A stretch of DNA of 5,066 bases from an uncultured Clostridia bacterium (GTDB taxonomy: Bacteria > Bacillota > Clostridia > Christensenellales > Borkfalkiaceae). The notes beneath the pieces are model-generated. The model was not told the origin of the DNA. It saw nothing but the letters and a program-made list of their open reading frames with translations, and did not search any database. Of this stretch, positions 1 to 5,066 are shown piece after piece (the first letter of the stretch is position 1; the number at the start of each line of letters is the position of its first letter). The stretch covers positions 1 through 5,066 of the forward strand of contig CALVZR010000152.1 of assembly GCA_944372565.1 (NCBI GenBank). Direction: 5' to 3'. A program made the position numbers and the translations under genes.

Positions 1-1107
1 GGATTGTTTTTTTTTTTTTTTTCGCTCACGGCGAACATCGTGCTGGAAATGGGGTACGGCAACGAATTGCACCGCGGCGCGCTCATCGCCACGGGCGTGG
101 TTCTGCTCATCTTCATCCTCATCATCAATCTCCTTTTCGGGCTGGTGACGGGCAAGAAAAAGGACAAGGGCGGCAAAAAACTTTCGGGCGGCTGGGTCGG
201 CGCGGCGACGTATAAGATGAAGATCGAAAAGATCGGGCAGGTGCTCTGCTGGATCTGCGCCTGCGTTGCGGGCGCGGCCTTGCTTATCGTCGTCGGCTTC
301 GTCGTGATCCGCGGTATAGGGCACATCAACTGGCATTTCCTCTTCGGCGAATATACTACCGCCGTGGACGAATCGGGACACATTATTTATACTCTTGCAT
401 CGAGTATCGTAACCACGCTGATGGTCGTGTTTTTAAGTCTGCTCATCTCGGTGCCGCTCGGCATCGCCACGGCGATCTATTTAAACGAATATACCAAGAA
501 GGGCAGTAAACTCGTGCGGGTCATCCGCTCGTGCATCGATATTCTGAGCGGGATCCCCTCCATCGTGTATGCCCTCTTCGGCATGGTGACCTTCGTCGTA
601 TGGTTCGGCAATTATCCTTCCATTTTAGCGGGCAGCCTGACGATCACGCTTATGCTGCTGCCCACCATCATCCGCTCCACGGAGGAGAGCCTGAAATCCG
701 TTTCGGACGGCTTGCGCGAAGGCTCGCTCGCCCTCGGCGCGGGCAAGGTGCGCACCATTTTCAAAGTCGTTCTGCCGAGCGCCCTTCCCGGCATCTTTTC
801 GGCGATCATCCTCGCGATGAGCCGCGTGATCAGCGAATCCGCACCCTTCCTTTATACGACGGGAAGCGTGGTGATGTCTATGCCGACCGGTTTTCTGAGC
901 GGAGGGACGACGCTTGCCGTTGCGCTGTACACCTTTGCAGGCGAAGGCCGCTATATGGACGAGGCTTACGCCACGGCGTGCGTGCTCATCATCCTCGTTC
1001 TGTTGCTCAATCTGGCGGCGGACCTCGTGGGAAAGAAACTATCCAAGAAATTACAAGGAGAAACCAATGTTGTTCGGAAGAAGAAAAAAGACGGCGAAAG
1101 CGCCTGA
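1..1107 (+). CDS. pstA: Phosphate ABC transporter permease: PstC C-terminal end fused in frame to PstA (5' partial)
   Basis: This is the inner-membrane permease of the high-affinity phosphate importer PstSCAB. The frame is open from the left window edge, so the gene starts upstream. Residue numbers below count from the TTG at nt 4. Residues 8-46 ([20 protein letters not shown] and the following hydrophobic helix) match the end of PstC. A Lys/Gly-rich linker (about 47-71) leads without a stop into a full PstA: first membrane helix about 79-103, MetI-like permease core about 130-340, and an EAA-type coupling loop at about 228-264 ([14 protein letters not shown]...LALGAG...LPSALPG) that should dock on PstB. 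The only plausible separate PstA start is the ATG at nt 217 (296 aa, normal PstA length), but no Shine-Dalgarno precedes it, so I infer a PstC-PstA fusion. The last 41 nt overlap pstB in another frame, giving a basic tail. The Phe run at residues 2-6 comes from a T16 tract and is suspect. Confidence 0.88.
   Translation, partial: GLFFFFFSLTANIVLEMGYGNELHRGALIATGVVLLIFILIINLLFGLVTGKKKDKGGKKLSGGWVGAATYKMKIEKIGQVLCWICACVAGAALLIVVGFVVIRGIGHINWHFLFGEYTTAVDESGHIIYTLASSIVTTLMVVFLSLLISVPLGIATAIYLNEYTKKGSKLVRVIRSCIDILSGIPSIVYALFGMVTFVVWFGNYPSILAGSLTITLMLLPTIIRSTEESLKSVSDGLREGSLALGAGKVRTIFKVVLPSALPGIFSAIILAMSRVISESAPFLYTTGSVVMSMPTGFLSGGTTLAVALYTFAGEGRYMDEAYATACVLIILVLLLNLAADLVGKKLSKKLQGETNVVRKKKKDGESA
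1055..1060 (+). promoter_or_regulatory. Ribosome binding site that fixes the pstB start
   Basis: AAGGAG lies inside the 3' end of the permease gene, six nt before the ATG at 1067. It selects this ATG over the longer open frame reaching back to 914. The added upstream residues would not resemble PstB. Confidence 0.85.
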
Positions 1108-1882
1108 CGAAACCGCCGCTCCCGCGCATTACAGCGGGCGTATCGACGTGAAAAACGCCGACCTTTTCTACGGCGATTTCCAGGCGCTCAAAAATATCAG
1201 CATAGAGATTCCCGAAAAGCAGATCACGGCGTTCATCGGGCCTACGGGCTGCGGCAAGAGCACGTTTTTGAAATGTTTCAACCGAATGAACGATCTGATC
1301 CAGGGGTGTAAGATCACGGGGGAGTTCCGCATCGGCGACGTGGATATATACGGCGACATCGACGTGAACGACCTCCGCAAAAACGTGGGAATGGTGTTCC
1401 AGAAACCCAATCCCTTCCCGATGAGCGTTTACGACAACATCGCCTACGGTCCCCGCACGTTCGGCATCAAAAAGCGGGCGGAGCTCGACGAGATCGTGGA
1501 GCGCTCGCTCGTGCAGGCGGCGATGTGGGACGAACTCAAAGACCGTTTAAACAAGTCCGCCCTGGGGCTTTCGGGCGGGCAGCAGCAGCGGCTTTGCATC
1601 GCGCGCGCCCTCGCCGTCGGGCCGGAAATCATTCTGATGGACGAGCCGACCAGCGCGCTCGACCCCATTTCCACGGGCAAGATCGAAGAGCTCTGCATGG
1701 AACTCAAAAAGGACGTTACGGTGGTCATCGTTACGCACAACATGCAGCAGGCGGTGCGCATTTCCGATAAAACGGCATTTTTCTTACTGGGAGATCTGAT
1801 AGAATATGGTGACACGGATCAGATATTTACGTCGCCCAAACAAAAGCAGACGGAAAATTATATTACGGGCAGATTCGGCTGA
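1067..1882 (+). CDS. pstB: Phosphate ABC transporter ATP-binding protein PstB
   Basis: This is the cytoplasmic ATPase that drives phosphate import through the PstC/PstA channel, acting as a dimer. The 271-residue product carries every ABC ATPase motif in order: Walker [10 protein letters not shown] (58-66), Q-loop in [10 protein letters not shown] (Gln112), signature LSGGQQQR (168-175), Walker B ILMDEP with catalytic Glu193, D-loop SALD (196-199) and H-loop His224 in THNMQQA. The [16 protein letters not shown] stretch and the terminal YITGRFG are typical of PstB rather than of generic importers. Walker A has Thr60 where Ser is more usual, which is conservative. A basic, poorly conserved leader (residues 1-22) precedes the domain and is encoded largely in the 41-nt overlap with the permease gene. 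The ATG is backed by AAGGAG at 1055-1060. The overlap suggests translational coupling. Confidence 0.97.
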   Translation: MLFGRRKKTAKAPDETAAPAHYSGRIDVKNADLFYGDFQALKNISIEIPEKQITAFIGPTGCGKSTFLKCFNRMNDLIQGCKITGEFRIGDVDIYGDIDVNDLRKNVGMVFQKPNPFPMSVYDNIAYGPRTFGIKKRAELDEIVERSLVQAAMWDELKDRLNKSALGLSGGQQQRLCIARALAVGPEIILMDEPTSALDPISTGKIEELCMELKKDVTVVIVTHNMQQAVRISDKTAFFLLGDLIEYGDTDQIFTSPKQKQTENYITGRFG

Positions 1883-1895
1883 CGGAGGTGTATAT

Positions 1896-2552
1896 ATGAG
1901 TGCAAGAAAATATTTGGAAGAAGGCCTTGCCGAGATGAACATGACCTTGAAGGAAATGTGCCTTCTCGTGGAGGATATGATCGACCAGGCGGTTACCGCC
2001 CTCACGGACAACGACACGGCGCTCGCCGCGCACATCCACGAACGGGACAAGAAAGTGGACGAATACGAGATAGACATCGAGCGCATGTGCATGCGCCTTC
2101 TTTTGAAAGAGCAGCCCGTTGCGGCAGATTTCAGGGCGGTTTCCACATCGCTCAAAGTCATCACGGATATCGAGCGCATCGGCGACCAGGCGAGCGACAT
2201 CGGCGATCTGATCGCGCAGAACGCGGGCGTGGTGACCAAGGGCGACACGGCGAAACTCAAAATGATGGGTATCCTCGCCAAGGACATGGTGAAAAACAGC
2301 GTGGACAGCTTTATCCATGCCGATAACGACCTCGCGGACAGAACCGCCAAAAAGGACGACGAACTGGACGAACTCTTCATCGACGTGAAAAACGGGCTGA
2401 TCGAATTCATGAAGGAATCCCCCGAAAACGCGGACGACGCGCTCGTGCTTATGATGATCGCCAAATATTTCGAAAGGATAGGCGATCACGCGGTGAACGT
2501 GTGCGAATGGACCAAATACGAGGAAACGGGAGAGCACGTCAAATTTCAGTAA
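1896..2552 (+). CDS. phoU: Phosphate signalling complex protein PhoU
   Basis: PhoU is a cytoplasmic, metal-binding helical protein. In characterised bacteria it couples the Pst transporter to the phosphate-sensing kinase and restrains uptake when phosphate is plentiful. The 218-residue product has normal family length and the expected two-fold repeat of three-helix bundles. Each repeat has the E-x3-D-x3-D/N metal-site signature: ERIGDQASD at 93-101 and ERIGDHAVN at 193-201. The sequence is rich in charged helical segments and has no membrane segment or signal peptide. The ATG at 1896 follows a strong GGAGGTG (1884-1890) by five nt, and the gene begins 13 nt after pstB, so the two are almost certainly cotranscribed. 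A terminator lies directly after the stop. No PhoR/PhoB-type regulator genes are visible in the window, so the signalling partner must be elsewhere. Confidence 0.96.
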   Translation: MSARKYLEEGLAEMNMTLKEMCLLVEDMIDQAVTALTDNDTALAAHIHERDKKVDEYEIDIERMCMRLLLKEQPVAADFRAVSTSLKVITDIERIGDQASDIGDLIAQNAGVVTKGDTAKLKMMGILAKDMVKNSVDSFIHADNDLADRTAKKDDELDELFIDVKNGLIEFMKESPENADDALVLMMIAKYFERIGDHAVNVCEWTKYEETGEHVKFQ

Positions 2553-2555
2553 CGG

Positions 2556-2587
2556 AACGCGCGGAAAAGGGGTTTTCCGCGCGTTTT
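2556..2587 (+). terminator. Intrinsic terminator of the pst-phoU operon
   Basis: A perfect 13-bp inverted repeat (AACGCGCGGAAAA at 2556-2568 and its complement at 2573-2585) encloses a GGGG loop and begins three nt after the phoU stop codon. T residues at 2584-2587 form a short U-tract that is partly inside the stem. The A/T-rich ends make it nearly symmetrical, but no gene converges on it from the right, so it probably works only on the + strand. Confidence 0.85.
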
Positions 2588-2620
2588 CCGAAAAATAAGC
2601 GTTTTTTCGGTCGAAAACCG

Positions 2621-2649
2621 TTGACAAAAAAACCGCCTTTTGCTAAAAT
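2621..2649 (+). promoter_or_regulatory. Housekeeping sigma-type promoter of the ilvN-leuA operon
   Basis: A perfect -35 TTGACA (2621-2626) and a -10 TAAAAT (2644-2649) are separated by exactly 17 nt, with an extended -10 TG at 2641-2642. Transcription should begin near 2656. That puts the T-box leader at the very 5' end of the transcript. The near-consensus form fits a promoter that is always active, with control exerted by the downstream riboswitch. Confidence 0.9.
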
Positions 2650-2655
2650 TTAAGA

Positions 2656-2935
2656 AACATTTATCCAAATGCGGAGATGAAGATATGTCTTTTTTTTCGC
2701 CTGCGGCTTTCAGAGAGCCCGCGGTAGGTGCGAGCGGGCGGCGCGGAAAGAGAAGATCTCCCTTCGGAGCAGACGCCCGGAACCTGAAAAGAAGTATGGG
2801 CGTACGATCAGGCCCCGTTACAGGCCGAAGGTGCAACCTTTACTGAGAGGGCCGCGGATCGCGGTCAATTTGGGTGGTAACGCGTAGTATTATGATCTTC
2901 GTCCCAAAAACTGATTTGGCGGCGGGGATTTTTTT
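2656..2935 (+). ncRNA. T-box leader riboswitch, probably tRNA-Leu responsive
   Basis: This leader reads through a transcription terminator when an uncharged cognate tRNA binds. Stem I is seen as follows: base helix GAAG (2679-2682) with CTTC (2762-2765); upper helix from the T8 tract and CGC (2690-2700) with 2743-2753; AGAGAG bulge (2712-2717); distal helix CCCGC/GCGGG (2718-2722, 2734-2738) around a GGTG loop (2727-2730). The 3' side of the specifier loop is 2754-2761, and the codon is best read as CUC (2758-2760, Leu) because this leaves four nt before it and one after. A second stem is ACGCCC/GGGCGT (2773-2778, 2798-2803). Small hairpins follow at 2828-2840 and 2850-2866. The T-box TGGGTGGTAACGCG (2871-2884) places UGGU (2875-2878) to pair with a tRNA ACCA end, as expected for Leu, Ile or Val tRNAs. 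The start is inferred from the promoter. Confidence 0.92.
2895..2935 (+). terminator. T-box-controlled terminator (attenuator)
   Basis: The 5' arm 2895-2908 pairs with 2915-2929 around the loop AACTGA, with one bulged C (2920) and several G-U pairs. Seven T residues (2929-2935) follow. The 5' arm contains CGTCCCAAA (2900-2908). The antiterminator uses this same segment: TTTGGG (2869-2874) with CCCAAA (2903-2908) and ACG (2880-2882) with CGT (2900-2902), leaving the tRNA-binding bulge between. The two folds cannot coexist, which is the expected T-box switch. Confidence 0.85.
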
Positions 2936-2968
2936 ATACGGAAATTCGCCCGCGCCCCCGCGGCGCGG

Positions 2969-2976
2969 AAAGGAGG
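2969..2976 (+). promoter_or_regulatory. Ribosome binding site that fixes the ilvN GTG start
   Basis: AAAGGAGG lies eight nt before the GTG at 2985. It marks this non-ATG codon as the start, although the frame stays open back to 2874. That extension would cross the T-box terminator and cannot be protein coding. Confidence 0.9.
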
Positions 2977-2984
2977 ATTCGGCT

Positions 2985-3503
2985 GTGAATAAATACGTTT
3001 TGTCGGTGCTTGTCAAAAACCATTCGGGCGTGCTTCGCCGCGTGAGCGGCCTGTTTGCGCGGAGGGGCTACAACATCGAGAGCCTTACCGTCGGCGTGAC
3101 GGAAAACCCCAAGGTTTCCCGCATGACCGTGGTCGTGTGCGGCGACGAGTACATCGTGGACCAGATCACCAAGCAGGTGAGCAAGCTCGTGGAGGTTTTC
3201 AAAGTGGAGATCCTTCCCGCAGAAACTTCGGTGTTCCGCGAACTCCTCCTCGTCAAGGTGAAAACGAGCAAGGACTCCCGCGCGGAGATTCTGGAAATTT
3301 CCAACATTTTCCGCTCGCGCGTGGTGGACGTCGCCGCCGATTCCCTCGTGCTGGAAGCCACGGGGGACGCCAACAAATTAACCGCCCTTCTGAAGATGCT
3401 CGAACCCTTCACCATCCTCGAACTGGTGCGCACGGGGCTTACGGCGCTCCAGCGCGGGGCGGCGGTTTTCGGAAAAGAGGAAAAGGAGAAAAGCGATGCG
3501 TAA
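2985..3503 (+). CDS. ilvN: Acetolactate synthase small (regulatory) subunit IlvN
   Basis: This is the regulatory partner of the thiamine-diphosphate enzyme acetolactate synthase (first common step to valine, leucine and isoleucine). It stimulates the catalytic subunit IlvB and carries valine feedback inhibition. The 172-residue product has an N-terminal ACT domain (about 3-77) with the signature SVLVKNHSGVLRRVSGLFARRGYNIESLTVG. A C-terminal ACT-like domain (about 80-160) contains FRELLLVKV and the usual LEATGD and LVRTG stretches. Length and domain order are normal. Translation starts at GTG 2985 with a strong ribosome site, 49 nt after the T-box terminator tract, so it is the first gene of the T-box operon. 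The catalytic gene ilvB normally precedes ilvN but is not here; upstream is the pst operon. The last 8 nt overlap leuA, which suggests coupled translation. Confidence 0.96.
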   Translation: MNKYVLSVLVKNHSGVLRRVSGLFARRGYNIESLTVGVTENPKVSRMTVVVCGDEYIVDQITKQVSKLVEVFKVEILPAETSVFRELLLVKVKTSKDSRAEILEISNIFRSRVVDVAADSLVLEATGDANKLTALLKMLEPFTILELVRTGLTALQRGAAVFGKEEKEKSDA

Positions 3504-5028
3504 GATCAAAATATTCGATACGACGCTGCGCGACGGGGAACAATCCCCCGGATGCAGCATGAATTTGAGCGAAAAACTGAAAATGGCGGCGCAGCTGGAC
3601 GCGCTGGGGGTGGACGTGATCGAGGCGGGTTTCGCCATCTCCTCGCCGGGGGATTTCGCGGCGGTGAAGGGTATCGCCTCGGTCGTGAAACGCGCCGTGG
3701 TCGCCTCCCTCGCCCGCGCGGTGAAAAAGGATATCGACGCGGCTTACGAGGCGGTGAAGGAAGCGGAACATCCACGCATCCACGTGTTTCTGGCGACGAG
3801 CGACATCCATATGGAATACAAACTCAAAATGACGCGCGAGCAGGTGCTTTCCACCGTGAAGGAAATGGTCGCCTACGCGCGCTCCCTCTGCGAGGACATT
3901 GAATTTTCCGCGGAGGACGCCTTCCGCAGCGACGTGCCGTTTTTGTGCCGCGTGGTGGAAACGGCGATCGGGGCGGGCGCGACGACCATCAACCTGCCCG
4001 ACACCGTGGGGTACGCCACGCCGGTGGAATACGGCAATTTCATCGCGGCGGTGAGAAAGGGCGCGAAGGGGCTGGACAAAGTTACCGTTTCGGTGCACTG
4101 CCACAACGACCTCGGTATGGCTACGGCAAACTCTCTGATGGCGGTATTGAACGGCGCCGATCAGATCGAATGCACGGTGAACGGCATCGGCGAGCGGGCG
4201 GGCAACACCGCGCTCGAAGAGGTGGTGATGGCGCTCAAAACGCGCAGGGACGTGTTCGACGCCTATACCGATATCGATACCACGCAGATTTTCAAAACGA
4301 GCAAACTCCTCACGGCGATCACCGGCGTGAAGGTGCAGCCCAATAAAGCCATCGTGGGCGAAAACGCCTTCGCGCACGAGGCGGGCATCCACCAGCACGG
4401 CGTGCTCGCCAACCGCGCGACTTACGAGATCATGACGCCCGAATCCATCGGGCTCACCGAAAACAAGATGGTGCTCGGCAAGCACAGCGGCAAACACGCG
4501 CTCGAAGACAAACTCCGCCAGATGGGCTTTTCGGTGGAAAAAGACGAACTCGAAGAGCTGTTCGAGGAATTCAAAGTGCTCGCCGACAGGCAGAAGAGCG
4601 TTTCCGACCTCGACCTCGAAGCCCTCGTGCACAGGAAACTGATGAAGATTCACGAGAGTTTCAAACTCGACCGTTTCGTGATCAACGTGGGCAACACCAT
4701 CACCACCACGAGCGCGGTGCGCCTCATCAACGACAAGGGCGAGGAGATGGAGGCGGTAACCTCTTCCAAGTTCGGGCCGATAGACGCGTCGTATTCCGCC
4801 ATCAAGGAGATCGTGGGCGGCGAGGATTTCGAGCTTGTGGACTTTCTGATCGATTCCGTTACGGGCGGCACGGACGCGCAGGGCGCGGTAACCGTGAAGA
4901 TCCGTTCGGGCGGCAAGGTATATAACGGGCACGCTGTGTGCCTCGACATCGTGGAGGCGGCGGTGCGCGCCTACATTTCCGCCATCAACAACATGATCCA
5001 CGATAAGAATATGGTCGGGCAGAGTTAA
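3496..5028 (+). CDS. leuA: 2-isopropylmalate synthase LeuA
   Basis: LeuA condenses acetyl-CoA with 2-oxoisovalerate to 2-isopropylmalate, the committed leucine step, in the cytoplasm. The 510-residue length matches the long bacterial form. The TIM-barrel catalytic domain (about 1-270) opens with DTTLRDGEQSPG (8-19, metal ligand Asp13). It includes LPDTVGYATP (167-176), the metal-binding HCHNDLGMA (His201, His203) and GIGERAGN (Asn237). A linker with the HEAGIHQHG motif (294-302) follows, then the C-terminal LeuA regulatory dimer domain (about 365-500), which mediates leucine feedback in the family. Many relatives read HQDG where this has HQHG, a minor variant. The ATG at 3496 overlaps ilvN by 8 nt and has AAGGAG at 3483-3488. 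Citramalate or homocitrate synthase is possible from family resemblance, but overall length, the regulatory domain and the Leu-type T-box favour LeuA. Confidence 0.94.
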   Translation: MRKIKIFDTTLRDGEQSPGCSMNLSEKLKMAAQLDALGVDVIEAGFAISSPGDFAAVKGIASVVKRAVVASLARAVKKDIDAAYEAVKEAEHPRIHVFLATSDIHMEYKLKMTREQVLSTVKEMVAYARSLCEDIEFSAEDAFRSDVPFLCRVVETAIGAGATTINLPDTVGYATPVEYGNFIAAVRKGAKGLDKVTVSVHCHNDLGMATANSLMAVLNGADQIECTVNGIGERAGNTALEEVVMALKTRRDVFDAYTDIDTTQIFKTSKLLTAITGVKVQPNKAIVGENAFAHEAGIHQHGVLANRATYEIMTPESIGLTENKMVLGKHSGKHALEDKLRQMGFSVEKDELEELFEEFKVLADRQKSVSDLDLEALVHRKLMKIHESFKLDRFVINVGNTITTTSAVRLINDKGEEMEAVTSSKFGPIDASYSAIKEIVGGEDFELVDFLIDSVTGGTDAQGAVTVKIRSGGKVYNGHAVCLDIVEAAVRAYISAINNMIHDKNMVGQS

Positions 5029-5029
5029 G

Positions 5030-5066
5030 ATGAAAAAAATCACGGTACTCGATTCCACGCTGCGCG
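5030..5066 (+). CDS. Start of a second LeuA/CimA/NifV-family acyl-CoA condensing enzyme (3' partial), possibly citramalate synthase
   Basis: Only twelve codons are visible: MKKITVLDSTLR. The D-S/T-TLR motif at the very N-terminus is the metal-binding start of the 2-isopropylmalate/homocitrate/citramalate synthase superfamily. The DST variant is often seen in citramalate synthase (CimA), which makes citramalate from pyruvate and acetyl-CoA for threonine-independent isoleucine synthesis. The ATG begins one nt after the leuA stop. No strong Shine-Dalgarno is seen (only weakly purine-rich sequence inside the leuA end), so coupled reinitiation is likely. Homocitrate synthase or a second LeuA remain possible because the discriminating residues lie beyond the window. 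Confidence 0.7.
   Translation, partial: MKKITVLDSTLR

Noticed and set aside
914..1066. N-terminal extension of pstB
   Set aside because: This part is the permease C-terminal coding region read in another frame. A good ribosome site at 1055-1060 marks the ATG at 1067.
2604..2617. Small inverted repeat TTTTC-GGTC-GAAAA just upstream of the -35 box, as a possible operator
   Set aside because: It is only five bp, A/T-rich and near what is expected by chance next to the terminator. Control of this operon is already explained by the T-box.
1863..2627. A 254-codon open frame on the - strand opposite phoU
   Set aside because: It mirrors phoU codons and runs through the terminator hairpin. It has a Phe/His/Val-rich composition, and no ribosome site or family likeness was seen.
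2640..2846. A 68-codon + strand open frame between phoU and ilvN
   Set aside because: It starts within the promoter -10 region, upstream of the likely transcription start, and its span is explained by T-box Stem I and the following stems. It does not look like a leader peptide because there is no run of Leu, Ile or Val codons.
2874..2984. N-terminal extension of ilvN to an upstream start
   Set aside because: The extension would translate the T-box bulge and terminator. The strong ribosome site before GTG 2985 and the known IlvN N-terminus both support the shorter form.
3439..5058. A 539-codon open frame on the - strand opposite leuA and the ilvN end
   Set aside because: It is an antisense shadow of the GC-biased codon use in leuA. 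The translation is His/Arg/Val-rich low-complexity sequence with no recognisable family, and leuA on the + strand carries all its catalytic motifs.
1..5066. Mobile elements, CRISPR arrays, tRNA or rRNA genes, prophage or defence modules
   Set aside because: None is visible. The coding density, codon use and gene families are those of ordinary core metabolism and transport, and I found no novel multi-gene system.

Overview
The window looks like a piece of a GC-rich Clostridia-type (Firmicutes) genome. The reasons are strong purine-rich Shine-Dalgarno sites in front of the genes, a canonical T-box leader RNA controlling amino-acid genes, an intrinsic terminator, and a pst-phoU cluster of the Firmicutes type. 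I cannot name a genus. All genes read on the + strand, and both outer genes are cut by the window edges.

Region 1 (1-2552) is the end of a phosphate uptake and signalling operon. It begins inside a permease reading frame that carries the last membrane segment of PstC joined in frame to a complete PstA. The ATPase gene pstB overlaps its end by 41 nt, and phoU follows 13 nt after pstB. The permease forms the membrane channel, PstB powers it, and PhoU links transporter state to phosphate signalling. A 13-bp GC-rich hairpin followed by T residues closes the operon.

Region 2 (2553-2984) has no protein gene and is regulatory. It holds the phoU terminator, a near-consensus promoter (TTGACA, 17 nt, TAAAAT), and a complete T-box riboswitch of about 280 nt. 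The T-box has a recognisable Stem I, a Stem III, a T-box bulge, and mutually exclusive antiterminator and terminator helices. The specifier is most likely CUC (Leu).

Region 3 (2985-5066) is the start of a branched-chain amino-acid operon. It contains ilvN (acetolactate synthase regulatory subunit, GTG start, without an adjacent ilvB), leuA (2-isopropylmalate synthase, overlapping ilvN by 8 nt), and the first 12 codons of a second gene of the same synthase superfamily, possibly citramalate synthase. Uncharged tRNA-Leu should open the T-box and raise expression of the valine/leucine branch and, if the third gene is cimA, isoleucine precursor synthesis.

The genes belong to well-known families and I see no wholly new system. 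The points most worth a second look are the PstC-PstA fusion, the 16-nt T run at the left edge, the T-box specifier, the orphan leading ilvN, and the tandem leuA-like genes.
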